A stretch of 64,000 nt of DNA from Adiantum capillus-veneris (GCA_014529385.2 CM043958.1:85667525-85731524), one strand, 5' to 3'; shown: positions 39,904 through 50,580, counted from the stretch's first letter. Numbers and translations: made by a program. Notes: generated by a model from the sequence alone, not told the origin.

Positions 39904-40953
39904 ATCTGCCAAACTGCTTACTCTTGAGAAAAATCCGGCAGAGTTTCCCCTGTAAACTGGCCTCTGTACACAGTAAACAAGCTGTAATCAATAAGCTGAA
40001 CACCTCTCCTCAGGAACTGTCAGTATTTTGAAAATTTTTGACAGAGTCTCCCCTGTAAACTGAGCTCTGGGAACCAAAAGATAGCTCAAAAAACAATCAT
40101 AAATAGCTGACCAGTGACAAATCTAAAAAATCTCTGTAATATGCTGTCCTGTAAGCATACACTGTCTCCTCTCTGGGCGATGACAGAACCTGTATCTGTC
40201 TCAAGACTGAACCCTGAACAATGCCTCAACGGCCTGACGCATAAGATGCAATCCAGTGTCTACACAAAGTCATACATCCTAAGGGATAAAAGTCGCCGAA
40301 GAGGATGCGTGTAGAGGGGAACTCCAGCAACCTAATCCACCTCACACTGGGTAACCCAGCCCCCAGTGCTTGGCTTCAAAAAACCTCACACACGACCCTC
40401 TCAGATGGCTCAGCAAACTGCCCAGAACTAGCATACATCCTATAATAGACCAATCACTGTCCTATGACCGCTGCGGCGGTCTGTCTGCTAGCGTGACTCA
40501 CAACTAGCAGACCCACAATCACAGTACATCAATCTGCAATACATGCCAGTGGTGTCAAGCCGTCGTATGGCCACACCTCCCTTGGAACCTGGCAAGCACA
40601 AGAAGTAACAATGCAGACTGCAATATATATATCTGATGATATATATGTGTACCTGGTCTATAGATGATGCTCTGAAGACTAATAAGTGATGTATGTCGAT
40701 GCCGATATTGATGTCGGCCACCTCCTGTTTGCCAATCTACACAAGACGGATTTCTTTGCGGCTGAAATCTATCTTCTGCTGTAGTGCTCAGAACGAAATT
40801 CTGAGGGCATAAACGGCTTCGAAAGGGGGGTAAAACTCCAGGTCACCTAATGGAAACGCTCTCAGAACGCCGAGTGTGAATTTTTGAACCCTGGATCCAG
40901 AATCTGTCGAAAAAGTGCGCGCGCGCGATTGCGCAAAACCGCACTGAACCAAG
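39904..40953 (-). other. copia-A leader
   Basis: About 1 kb untranslated leader. A stretch reading CAGTTTACAGGGG...CTCTG on the element strand occurs twice, near 39940 and 40045 on the plus strand, and again in the copia-C leader. Its repetition and conservation suggest an RNA signal such as packaging. No ORF of note. Confidence 0.65.
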
Positions 40954-40965
40954 GCTCTGATACCA
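40954..40965 (-). promoter_or_regulatory. copia-A primer-binding site (tRNA-iMet)
   Basis: Minus strand TGGTATCAGAGC, two bases inside the 5' LTR. Confidence 0.95.
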
Positions 40966-40967
40966 AA

Positions 40968-41183
40968 TGAAGTCGCGGAGCGGAGCGTGGGTCGACTCTC
41001 TCTCACACACACACAGTGAGCTTACACAATACAGTACGCAGAGAACTGTTAGAAGGGTTATCTCCCAATAATCTTAGTATTCACAAAGTATATGTTAGTA
41101 TATACAAAGAGTTAGAGGGAAATGAGTTAGGCGGGCGGCCATCCATATCCGCATAAGAGGCCACTTGGGCTTTAATCCCAACA
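40968..41183 (-). repeat. copia-A 5' LTR
   Basis: 216 bases; differs from the 3' LTR at three sites (ACAATACAG for ACAGTACAG, GGGCGG for GGGTGG, CCATCC for CCAGCC). It is followed by GTATA, the target duplication. Confidence 0.97.
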
Positions 41184-41188
41184 GTATA

Positions 41189-41829
41189 TATCATAAGACT
41201 GAGGACTGAGGCTTGGGCCTGGGATTGGGATTCCGATCCCGATCAAAATTTTAGTGTAGCCCCCCAGTCACTCACGCTTAAATATTTTCGGTTTTTTTAG
41301 AATTTTTTTTAGATTTTTTTTTTTTTTGCGATGACCGCGCGCGGTTTAGGTGACCCTTTCTTGGCCACACACACTGTCACCTACCTAACCTCCCAGTCAA
41401 CAACTCACAGACAGCTCACTACCTTATCTACTTAGTGACAGTGCTGCTAACCAGTGACTAATCTCTTAACTGCTTACTGACAGTGAGCTAACTGTCCACC
41501 TACTTCCTCTCTCACTACCTTACTGTGCAAAGACTGTGTGCAGCCAAACGTTGACAGAAAACTGTGTACAGACTGTGTGCAAACAGAAATTGCTAACTGC
41601 CTTCCTATTTATTCATTCATTGCAAACAAGCTAACGACTACTAATTGTGCAAAGACTGTGTGAAAACAGAAAACACAACATTATGCAGAAATCACAGAAC
41701 TTGCAGACAACACAGAAATTAACAACTTACAGAAAAACAACTCATTCCTCTTCCTCTTCCTCTTCTTTCCTACTACAGACAACTCATAGGAGAAGCACAA
41801 AGTGCCTCTTGGGCTTAGTGCAGGGCGAT
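41189..41829 (-). other. gypsy-B leader, primer-proximal part
   Basis: Untranslated leader between primer site and copia-A insertion. It contains a T-rich run near 41290-41330 and shares GATCCCGATC and a GCGCGC-rich stretch with the gypsy-A leader (near 43675-43730). No credible ORF. Confidence 0.6.
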
Positions 41830-41848
41830 TCCCCGGCAGCGGCGCCCA
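41830..41848 (-). promoter_or_regulatory. gypsy-B primer-binding site (tRNA-Asp type, one extra G)
   Basis: Minus strand TGGGCGCCGCTGCCGGGGA. It matches the complement of the plant tRNA-Asp 3' end except for one additional G after TGG and one internal change. Gypsy-A has the site without the extra G. Confidence 0.8.
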
Positions 41849-41851
41849 AAA

Positions 41852-42428
41852 TGTGCGCTCCTTGCCGCACTGTCGAAGCAAGGGACTTGCCGATACACCG
41901 TGTGCGAGCCACAAATGGCTCCAAGCACACAACAAGACTAATCTAGCAAGCTCAAGAGAGCAAAGGGTGTGTCACTCACCGCTCTACGCTCGCCTTCGTG
42001 GTGGATTCCTCGCCGCGATGAAGAAGAAGCTGCAGTCGTGCCGCGCTCAACCGCTTCGCCACCGTCGTGCCTTCGTAATGCTCGATCGCACACACACTCT
42101 CCCTCTCTCTCTCTCTCTCACATACACACACACACACGAGGAGGTGAAGAAGAAGAAGATGGAGCAAGAGCACTCTTCTATTGCACAAATGAGAGAATGA
42201 GTGAATTTTAGGTTTAGTTGGCTTTTATATGAGCTCACCCCATTCACACTTGGGCGCCCATGCTTAGCCAACTAATCCCTTGAATGTCCCGGTTAGAGTG
42301 CGCCTCTCATCGGCGATCACTCTTACCCTTTTCCTATTGGTCCAACAAGCCCGGTACCTGACTCTACCAAATACATAATACACGTCTGTCGTAGGTGATG
42401 GGGTGTCCGTGAGCCGTGAGGGTTAATA
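41852..42428 (-). repeat. gypsy-B 5' LTR
   Basis: About 577 bases from TGTGCGCTCC, next to the primer site, to GGTTAATA, where the expected terminal CA is TA. It is homologous over most of its length to the gypsy-A LTR (44071-44503), including a CT tract, a CA tract and AGAGCACTCTTC.ATTGCACAAATGAGAG; gypsy-A lacks about 150 bases near 42240-42370. It lies inside the copia-B 5' LTR. Confidence 0.85.
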
Positions 42429-42601
42429 GTGCGACGCGAGAGAGAGTGCGAGAAGAAGAGCACGACGATATGGTGAACTCGCTCTACTGTAATGTATAGA
42501 GCATAGTGAGTTCTTATTAGGTTTTAACAAAAGAATATGTGTACATACCTGGCAGCCCGCCCACTTACCTGGGCGACCACATTGGACTTTATACCCCAAC
42601 A
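42429..42601 (-). repeat. copia-B 5' LTR, partial
   Basis: Matches copia-B 3' LTR positions from about 21978 to 22150, ending ATACCCCAACA and followed by the TGGAT duplication. The inner end is cut by the gypsy-B insertion, so the primer site is not next to it. Confidence 0.9.
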
Positions 42602-42606
42602 TGGAT

Positions 42607-43345
42607 GACCTCACAAACTCTTTATTGTTGATCCTCCACAATAGTAGCACCCGTTGTGGATTGTAGGACATCTAACCAACCCACGTGATAGGTGTGACGT
42701 GTGTATAGGTCGGTTAGAGTTTTCGTTTGTAGTTCGTACTCCCAGTTCTCATTTAAGAACGCTCCATCTAGAATTGAGGTGCTAGGGGTGTCCTTTGAAC
42801 TAGATGCAATGTGGCTCTCTATGGGTTGACCCTTAGTGGTCGCTAATTCAAGAGCACTCGATGGCTCTTCTAGCAAGGCTTCTACCATCAAGTAATATAA
42901 CCTCAGAGGGGAATAGTTCTGAAGAGTCAGGGGGTGCAGTGAATGGAGTATTCATGTGCACATTCTCTAAGGGCATAGGGTCTATGTTGGTCATGAATGG
43001 AGAATTTACTTCCCCACCCCCCTCATTTACATCATTAGCTCCATGTTCGGAGCGAGTGGCTCTACTAAAGGTTTCCTTCAAGCGGCTAAGCACGCTCGGC
43101 TCGGACCGCGGACCCATGGCATGCATGTCTTGGCTTGAGCTATCAGGATTAGGCATTGGGAAACCCTCAATGACGTCATAGTTAGAGGAAGAGTCACTAG
43201 CCGCTATGTTGGGGTCTTGGTTTGTACTACCTTGGGTCCCCGCTGAGGGCTCGGAACCTAAGGTAGGTGGATATTGAGAACTCGCGTAAGTCAAAATTCT
43301 CTTTAGTTGCTCCATCTCTAGCACACGACCATAGTGCAGATGCAT
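42607..43345 (-). pseudogene. gypsy-A Gag N-terminal part
   Basis: Starts at ATG 43345 (MHLHYGRVLEMEQL). It parallels gypsy-B gag from 35246 onwards (SAGTQGS, PNPDSSSQDMHAMGPR, SVLSRLKETFSRATRSEH). A deletion and frame change near 42850 remove the coiled-coil stretch. The second frame resumes with SILDGAFLNENWEYELQ and runs to TYHVGWLDVLQSTTGAT, beyond which copia-B interrupts; the continuation is at 21953. Confidence 0.87.
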
Positions 43346-44048
43346 GTGTCTTTGGCACCCTACAAGCGTCGGTGAATAATCTCGAAGTAACCGCTTACTT
43401 TTTTAGGCGTCCGTTTTCACTCGTTTTTTTAAATGTTTTTAAATGTTTTTAATGATCGGTTTTTTGATAAGAGTGTGCGATAGCTCAAAACGAGCGTATC
43501 ACTTAGAGGGTCGCGGTGTGCTTTACAGCATAATGTTAGGTCACTTGAAGCTCCGTTGGTCCTCAAAAAAGTCAATTTTTAGTTACGTGTGAAGCTAAAA
43601 TACGTAATTTTAAAGGGCGACTAAGGCCTGAGCCTGAGCGTGAGCTTGGGCTTGGGTCTTGGAGATATTCCCGATCCCGATCTTACCTTTAAATTTATAT
43701 ATTTGGGATAAGGTCACCGCGGCCTGCGCGCAAGCACACTCACACTCTACCTATAACCTACTTACAACTAATACACCTACTGTTACACACTAACACACTT
43801 CATTAGCTCTAACAAATTTACTTCCTACTTACTGTACTTTGCATTACACAGAACTAACAACCTTGATACTAACACCTTATCACAGAGAAAACATAGTACC
43901 TTTCAAAACCTCATTTAACAAAGAAATACACAGTAGCAAAACAAAATCCTTCTTCTCAACACACACACCTTCCTTCCCTACCTTTCCTACAATTGAAATT
44001 GCACCACAAGGAAGCACAGAGATCCACTCAAGCTTAGTGTATGGCATT
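43346..44048 (-). other. gypsy-A leader
   Basis: Untranslated region of 700 bases. It contains AGCTCAAAACGAGCGT near 43483 and GATCCCGATC near 43675, both shared with the gypsy-B leader. No ORF. Confidence 0.6.
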
Positions 44049-44066
44049 TCCCCGGCAGCGGCGCCA
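44049..44066 (-). promoter_or_regulatory. gypsy-A primer-binding site (tRNA-Asp type)
   Basis: Minus strand TGGCGCCGCTGCCGGGGA, complementary to the plant tRNA-Asp 3' end with one change. This primer is typical of Athila/Tat-side gypsy elements. Confidence 0.88.
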
Positions 44067-44070
44067 AAAA

Positions 44071-44503
44071 TGTGTGCGTTTGTTGCATGTGTCAATGCAA
44101 GGAACTTGCCGATACATTGTGTGCGATCCACAAATGGCTCCAAGTACGCAACTAGCCTAAACTAGTAAGCTCAAAGATGATGATGGTGTGTCACTCACCG
44201 CTCTACACTTGTTGTCGTGGAGGATTCCTTGCCGCAAAGAAGAAGGAGCCGCCGCTGTGCTGTGGTCAACCGCTTCGCCGCTGCCGTGCCGTCGTCGCAC
44301 TGCTTGATCGTACACTCTCTCTCTCTCTCACGCATACACACACACACACACAAGGAGATGAAGAAAAAGAAGATGGAGATGGAGCAAGAGCACTCTTCAA
44401 TTGCACAAATGAGAGAATGAGTGAATTTTAGGTTTAGTTGACTCTACCAAATAAATAATACAGCATCCGTCGTAGGTGATAGGAATGTGCGTAAGGGTTA
44501 ACA
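44071..44503 (-). repeat. gypsy-A 5' LTR
   Basis: About 433 bases, TGTGTGCGTT...GGGTTAACA on the plus strand (minus strand TGTTAACCCTTACG). Homologous to the gypsy-B LTR with an internal deletion. Its outer end lies only 28 bases before a probable splice acceptor of the neighbouring gene. Confidence 0.85.
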
Positions 44504-44531
44504 ATATTCAATCCTTTGTTTGATCTTGCAG

Positions 44532-45955
44532 TGATGCTTGACAAATTAAAGGACTTTTTGTCAGAAGAATTTAAAGAGTTTGAAGAGGAAGTTGAGGTTA
44601 AGTGTTTGGTTTTGGATGGTAAGACTTATTGCCATCTAACTGAATTTACTACCAACTCAATTGAGAAAGGCAAAGTAACAAGGAGATTTGGAAGATTTTC
44701 TAAGAAGACCTTATTTATTTGTCCACCTACCAATTTCATGTCAATTACATTCAAAGCCTTGCAACCTTGTTCCAAAAGAAGTTGCCTTTCTTTTCTTTTT
44801 TTTCCTTAAAGTTGATATGCAAGGCAAAGGTGATGAAGTGAAAGATACAGACAAAGAGGGAACTAATACAAATGTTTCCACAGCCTTGCATCTTGAGAAA
44901 AGTGAATTTCTAGAGGAGGAGGAAATTGATGCTGCAACCGAGGAGAAAAAGAGTGCAAATTTTGATGTGGCTCAATTTAGAGCTAGTACTATCATTGATG
45001 AGCCCATAGAGGAGGTAGAGGTGTCTGAGGCCTCCCTTATTGTTCCAAACCTTCCCTACTTCTATATCAATGGAAAAGAGTATATCCCTCTCCATCATAT
45101 TCAATGTCTGCTTAATATGAGGGAGGAATACTATATTGCAACCATTTCTGAAGCTTCTGAGGTGGCCAAAGATTTCATTGACACAGAACAAGAGTCAAAA
45201 AAGGAGTTTTTGGCACTTGATCTTCAGACATCCAATAAATTATTTCTTTCTACTCCTGATGCACTTGCTCTATGTATGAAAAGAGTGGAAGAGGAGAAAC
45301 ATATTCTCAAAGATGAGAATTTTGAGAAGAGACTTGCTGAGCTTGGCATCCAATCTTTTGGTAGTGACTTCAAGTTAAAGGAAGTTGACATAAGAGAGAT
45401 GACTGGATCATGCAATCTCCTTCAAGAAAAAGTCATTGTAGAGGATGAGTTGCAAAAGGTAGATTTAGTTTCATATTGATCTCCCTTCCTAAAATCTTCC
45501 TTTTTTTCAAGTTTTTTTTTAATTACTCATTATTTCTTCTTTTGCAGATTGAACTCCTTGACAAAGACAATTTTCTTGGGAGAGCTAAAGGCTCAAGAGG
45601 GAAAGCAATAGAGGGCACTTCAAGAAGGGATGCCTCGTCTCTCATTCACTACATGCCTACATTGGATAGTGCCACCTTCTGTGCTTTTCCCATGCAGTAT
45701 TCTGAAGATCCTGAGTTGCCAATATTTGCCCTGAAGATATTATCACGGTTTATGGGGTACACTCCCCTTCAAATCAATGCAAACAAGATCATGCTACTTG
45801 AGAGAGCTGCAGAACTTAGAATATTTGGGTATGCTGCAAGATTCAATGCCTCAAGAGCAGGATACTTTCTTTGCTACTCTAGCTATGCAGCAACAGTGAG
45901 GAGACAAACATCAACCTTCTTGGGGGCTATAAAGAAGAAAGTTTTTGAAATATAG
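44532..45955 (+). pseudogene. Unrecognised gene, exon fragments
   Basis: A coding stretch starts after a good acceptor (TTTGATCTTGCAG, ending 44531): MLDKLKDFLSEEFKEFEEEV. A second coding stretch in another frame (from about 44812 to 45458) is acidic, with YFYINGKEYIPLHHIQCLL and FLSTPDALALCMKRVEEEK. It joins in phase 0 across an 89-base intron (45459-45547, GTAGAT...TTTTGCAG) to IELLDKDNFLGRAKG ... SRAGYFLCYSS, ending with a stop at 45953-45955. The first junction is unresolved. I recognise no domain. The 5' part is missing beyond gypsy-A, so I call it a fragment, though the last two exons look intact. Confidence 0.55.
45459..45547 (+). other. Short intron in the unrecognised gene
   Basis: 89 bases from GTAGATTTAG to a pyrimidine-rich tract ending CTTCTTTTGCAG. 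Both flanking exons are open in the frames required for phase 0 joining, and the T-rich composition is typical of plant introns. Confidence 0.7.
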
Positions 45956-46089
45956 GGGTGACATGACTAGTAATACCAAAAAATCAAAATCTGATGTAAA
46001 ATTGACAATATTTAGCGTAAAAATATCTTTTTTGAATTTGAATCTCTTTAGAAAGACTCGGTACAAAGTTTCAAAGCGAAGCATTAATC

Positions 46090-48239
46090 TCCATTTGTGG
46101 TTGAGCAGCATGGTTGTTTGATCTCATCCGTTGTAATTGCCTCCTATAAAACCAATTGAATAATTCCTTTAGTGCATTGCTCCTTCTTTGTCCCCCTCCC
46201 TTTCTTGTACATCTGAAAAAATGAAGTCCTCGCTTGATAGTAAGATTTTTCCATTCCCTGAGTATTCCATGTTGCAAGGGGTCCTTGTTTTGCAAAATAT
46301 GGTCCATGCAGGTACAGAATATGCAAAAAATTAAGAAAAAAGGTTAGTTGAACTCATAGGATGCAATGTAAAATACTATCCAGACTTTAAAAAGTAACTA
46401 AATACTCACCAGGTAATATATGATGTCTTTCGCTCCCCAAGCATCTGTGATAGTAGCTATTAAAAGTTTATTGTCATTTTAAAGTCATCTACATAAGTAG
46501 CAGAGCTAACTTGTTGTCTCAAAACTTTCATAAAATTGTTGAGCTTCTTCCACACTACCATGCATTTGTTGGCTACATCTGGTCTACTTTTGACATTGGT
46601 TGTTATTACACAAAGATCCTTCCAACATCAGTTCCACATAGCGTCAACTTGTTTGTTGTCATGGTTGCTCAAAAATCTTCTGGCTTTTGCTCCACCCATT
46701 GAAACATCTTGCAAAAGATCACCCGTTCCATTTGAAAGAGTAGGATCTTCTTTTGGATGCACTTGACCACCATGAAAACCCATTCGAGAGAGCAAAGCCT
46801 CACATTTTTCTATGCACTCGTCTAAAGTTTACTTGGCTTAATAGAATATGCATAATCAAGATGGAGTCAAAGAAATTTGTCCAAGATTCTAATCTCTGCA
46901 TGCATTGTACATATATGTACATTTTCTAAATCTATTGTTAGAATTGGATCCCAAATCATACAAGACGATGGGTAGTCCATGACGTTCACACTATTTCTCG
47001 ATGGTGGTTTTCCAACCTCGTGTTCTATAAGCCATCCTTTTGTTCCAGTGCTTGCCATGCAATACAGACATGTATACTTGGTATTAGCACCTCCACATAC
47101 ACCAAACATGCACTTCAATGCTTTTAGGTTGGCACTCCAGTGCCATTCTACAATAAAGTCATCCATGCCATCTACACGGAGTTGTTCACCTACATTTTGG
47201 TCCTGTATGACAGAAGGGATATCGGTATGCAAAAAGAGCCATTTCAATGTATTGTGATTTTCTAATGGTATTTGAGATGCTCCAATCCACCAAAGCTCCA
47301 TTTTTGATTGATTTTTGTGGTATGGGGAATCAAGCTTACCCTGGCTATAATCCAATGCTCAATTCATTAGGGATATGGACACTCTTTCTATTTTTTTGAC
47401 GTTTCTGAATTTGAGCTTCGTCCAATTTATAACGAATATAAGTTTTCCTTCACAATCTACTTCTTGCATGTTATAGTACCTCACCGTAGTAGATTGAACT
47501 TTTTTTATACTCATCCAAATGTTATTAAAAATATTATATTCAAAAGAAGATTTTTTTGGTCTATTTTTCGTATGGCATCGTTCCTTCTATATGATAGTAC
47601 TCTCCAAAAGTTCGGGTTTTTCTTCATTTAACAGAGTCCTTACTTTCCCAACATTATGAGGCCTAGGCAACCCAAAAGCTTTAATCTTGTAGTACTTTAA
47701 AACTTGAAACCAGGTTTTAGAGATGGTCCTGTAACCCCTTCTACTCACCCCCATTGTGTCACAAACTTCTTGCATTTGAGAAAATTAGACCAATAAACCC
47801 ATGTCTTTCATTAAATTTTGAAATACCAAATTTTTTTGAGTTCAATTTTCAGGAACTTTCAAAAGTTTCAAAATGTCACTTTTGTTCATTACCTCATTAA
47901 AAAATCTCACCCTTTCTTGAACATTGGACATATCAAATCCTAAAAGGCTAGTCACATGTTCTCTAGTAATCTTTAATCGTTTTTTCTTTGTTCAGAACGT
48001 TCTGTTAAGTTTACTACATCTCTCATTTGTTTTACTCATGCTCTTAATCCCATTGGAGTTTCTTTTAAAGTCTGAAGCTGATGATTTTCTTGTTTTAGAG
48101 ACGCTATTTGGTTTTCAACATATAAAATTCTTGTTGCATTTGAAGACAAAACAGTTTTGAGATGTTGAATGTAACGTGTATGATCAATGTGTAAATGAGA
48201 TAGCCTAGAGCTATATCCTAGTAAGCCTCTACCACCCAC
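46090..48239 (-). pseudogene. Degenerate transposon-like gene (CxxC and GMEK motifs)
   Basis: Minus-strand pieces in several frames that together look like one protein. In order: a coiled-coil start (LSHLHIDHTRYIQHLKT, then ENQIASLKQENHQLQ), an MGVSRRGYRTI segment near 47750, a central domain with ANLKALKCMFGVCGGANTKY followed by CLYC and then WDPILTIDLENVHICTMHAE, and a C-terminal TWNTQGMEKSYYQA segment. From memory, this order (a CxxC after a 'cy.clyC'-like stretch, a following LH/MH helix, and a late GLEK motif) resembles an uncharacterised protein family common in animal genomes and probably carried by mobile elements; I cannot verify this. Stops and shifts make it a relic. Confidence 0.45.
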
Positions 48240-48539
48240 CCTATATAAGAAGACCGTCTACAAAAATTATGAAATCCTATATTGAAGGATAAACAGTCCC
48301 TTGTATCCGTGCCTACTACCACTAGTTTTCGGTATCACCATCTAAGCTCTACCTTGAGAGCGCATGGGTGGATGACTTTGCACTAATCTACCTTGCATCG
48401 TATCTCTCTTCACTCTTCTTGCTAGAAGATCCTATTTGTTCTACATTTCTTACAATTACTCTTAGGTTTTTCAAAATGCCTTGCACACCCAAAAAGTCAA
48501 CCACCATACAAGTGTAGAACCCACAATGTCCTCATTTCA
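48240..48539. other. Spacer between two relics
   Basis: I see no coding or repeat signal in this 300-base stretch. Confidence 0.4.
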
Positions 48540-49660
48540 CTCTTGTTGGGCATATCCTCCTATAAGTGCATTCGAGCCAAGAGGCTTCGTCTAGAGAAAA
48601 AACCCCATTTTGCATTAAAAAAGAACAACTTCGTATCCCTACCCTTGCTCTTGGCATATCCTACAAACCAATGTGCTCATGAAGCACCACCAAGAAAGGC
48701 ATGTTTCTTTAATAGCCTTCAACTAGTAAATAGTTCAAAGCTTCTTAGACTGCATCTCTAGTAATTAATGTATTCCAAATGAAGGCATTACGAACACAAA
48801 ACTCATCAATAATTTTTTTTGCTTTTTGAAGGATGCCACATTTAGCATATCTATCAACCAAAGCATCGCCAAGTAATACATGCTTTTTGAATAGCCCGAC
48901 TAGTGATTTCATCATGAATTCTCACCCACATTGATGTCTCACATAATGCCACATGCTTCAAGGTGCAAGCCTAGGGGAGTGCATATGAAGAGATGTTTGT
49001 ACTTCACACATGCTAAAAAAAGCCAAAGCTTCTTTGCCATAGTCATGTTGTGCGTATCCTCCAATCAATGTGCTCTAAGAAGCAACGTTCTAGACATCAA
49101 GAACTTTCTATGTGTTCATGAGGGCACCACATTTGGCATACATGTCGACCAAAGCATTGCCAAGCAAGACATGTAATTTTGAAAACCTCTGATTAGCGAT
49201 CTCGTTGTGAATTTTCTTGCCCACGTTAACATCTTTTGTGTTGCCATAGGCCTTCAAATTACAAGTAGAGGTGATTGCATTTGAAGAGACTTTTCATCTG
49301 CTGAAAACAACCCAAAGATCTTGTTTTCCCCATTCATGTTGCATCAATGCCCTCAAAGAGACATCACCCTAGATAGGAAGTTCATCAAGACCTTTTTGTG
49401 CTTTTGTCATGGTAGCACATTTGGAGTACATAATAATTAATGCATTGCCAAGCAAGATATGTTTCTCAAACAACCCATGACTAGCAATCTCGTCGTGAAT
49501 TCGTGCACCTAAGTCAACATCTTGCGTCATGCCACTCACCTTCAAGGTGCAAGCATAGGTGATTGCATGGAGAGTGAGGGCTCTAGTTCACACCTATTGA
49601 AAGTAGGAGAGAGCTTTCTTGCCACCACCGGTGATTGCTAGGCAGATCCTACTATAAGAG

Positions 49661-49934
49661 CATGCCAAGAGGCTTCATCTAGAAAGAAACCCTCACTTTG
49701 CATCTATTGGAAATAACCTAGAGCTTCTTGGACCAATTTCAATTGCGTTGCTCGTATGTTGCTTCCCTCCCGCCATAGTAGCTCTCATGGCCTATAACAA
49801 CATGCCAAGACGCTTCATCTAGAAAGAAACCCTCACTTTGCATCTACTGGAATTAACCTAGAGCTTCTTGGACCAATTTCAATTGAGTTGCTCGTATGTT
49901 GCTTCCCTCCCGCCATAGTAGCTCTCATGGCCTT
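49661..49934. repeat. 140-base tandem duplication in the PPR relic
   Basis: CATGCCAAGA.GCTTCATCT to GCTCTCATGGCCT occurs at 49661-49800 and again at 49801-49934 with only a handful of differences. Confidence 0.92.
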
Positions 49935-50323
49935 AATCTTGTGTGCCTTCTCCCACATGTTTGTCTCAACATATATGTTGAAGATTGCATGAAAAGCCCC
50001 CAAGGTAGCTTCAAAAGCTTGCCTTTCAATCTCAACATTATTCCACTTTTGACAAGCAACTAGCAAGATCACCTGTGCAACCAGACTTGGTGAAAAAGGC
50101 ATGTTTTGCAACATATTAAGTGCCTCTTTTCATTCATTGACACAGCCAAGGAGATACACCATGCATTTGTAGTGCTTGACGCTTTCCACGATGCCTTTTT
50201 TCTCTTTGTGTAAAGCATCAAATTCGGACATTCCCTACCTAAGTTGTCGTTACAGCTACAATAAAAAAGAGCACACATGTATGTGATCTCATCAGGTTGC
50301 TCGTCTTCTTGGTTCATCTCTAT

Positions 50324-50437
50324 CAAGCAATTGATAGATGCTATTAAAATCTCCTTGTTGAAGGTAGCCTATCATCAAGGAATTCCTGCCAAACAATTGA
50401 TAGATGCTATTAAACTCTCCTTGCTGAAGGAATTCTA
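50324..50437. repeat. 66-base tandem duplication in the PPR relic
   Basis: CAATTGATAGATGCTATTAAA.CTCCTTG.TGAAGG repeats with a 66-base period. Confidence 0.85.
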
Positions 50438-50580
50438 GCTAATAAAAGCCCTTTCTTGTGCATCTATCATGCACCCCCAAGTTGCATACATCTCCATAAG
50501 CATCATTGGTGTGATTGCATCCAACATCTTAATACGAGGTGCTATGATGATTTGAGCGTGTAGCCTTTGTCTAGGCTGTT

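Larger units (their letters stand above)
35638..41183 (-). mobile_element. Ty1/copia retrotransposon copia-A, full length
   Basis: Complete 5546-base element: two 216-base LTRs with TG...CA ends, a perfect 5-base target duplication (GTATA), a tRNA-iMet primer site, a polypurine tract, a leader of about 1 kb, and one polyprotein frame interrupted only by an amber codon at 38440-38442. It is the youngest member of the nest, inserted in the gypsy-B leader. LTR divergence is 3 in 216. A changed catalytic residue in integrase (see the ORF2 entry) suggests that it is no longer autonomous. Confidence 0.97.
23567..42428 (-). mobile_element. Ty3/gypsy retrotransposon gypsy-B (split by copia-A)
   Basis: Minus-strand element related to gypsy-A. 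Order: 5' LTR 41852-42428, primer site, leader (broken by copia-A at 35638-41183), gag with four zinc knuckles, a protease-like domain, RT, RNase H, integrase, a second retropepsin-like domain, a small ORF, polypurine tract and a 41-base 3' LTR remnant. The tRNA-Asp primer and the integrase without chromodomain suit the non-chromovirus Athila/Tat side of plant gypsy elements. It sits in the copia-B 5' LTR. RT, RNase H and integrase are intact; gag has a few breaks. Confidence 0.9.
21959..42601 (-). mobile_element. Ty1/copia retrotransposon copia-B (inserted in gypsy-A, internally deleted)
   Basis: The flanking target duplication TGGAT (21954-21958, 42602-42606) and LTR ends TGAAG...CCAACA define the insertion. 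What remains of copia-B itself is the 3' LTR, the polypurine tract and the RT-RNase H end on the left (21959-23566), and most of the 5' LTR on the right (42429-42601). Everything between is gypsy-B with copia-A inside. The gag-to-RT part of copia-B is gone, apparently through one deletion ending at 23566/23567. Confidence 0.88.
18290..44503 (-). mobile_element. Ty3/gypsy retrotransposon gypsy-A (split, 3' half missing)
   Basis: Oldest member of the nest. In element order: 5' LTR 44071-44503, tRNA-Asp-type primer site 44049-44066, leader, gag N-terminus to 42607; then copia-B (with gypsy-B and copia-A inside) from 42601 to 21959; then gag and protease from 21958 to about 18290. The two gag halves are joined by a 5-base target duplication, TGGAT, at 21954-21958 and 42602-42606. 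Homology to gypsy-B ends near 18290 after VDWVHLAA, so pol and the 3' LTR have been lost. Confidence 0.88.

Noticed and set aside
41647-42211. Open frames in the gypsy-B leader and LTR as host exons
   Set aside because: They lie within a leader and LTR that are repeated in gypsy-A, and the frames are not conserved.
22012-42600. One 20 kb giant copia element between the two copia-B LTRs
   Set aside because: Protein domains and LTR/target duplications show a gypsy element and another copia inside; the copia-B body has been mostly deleted.
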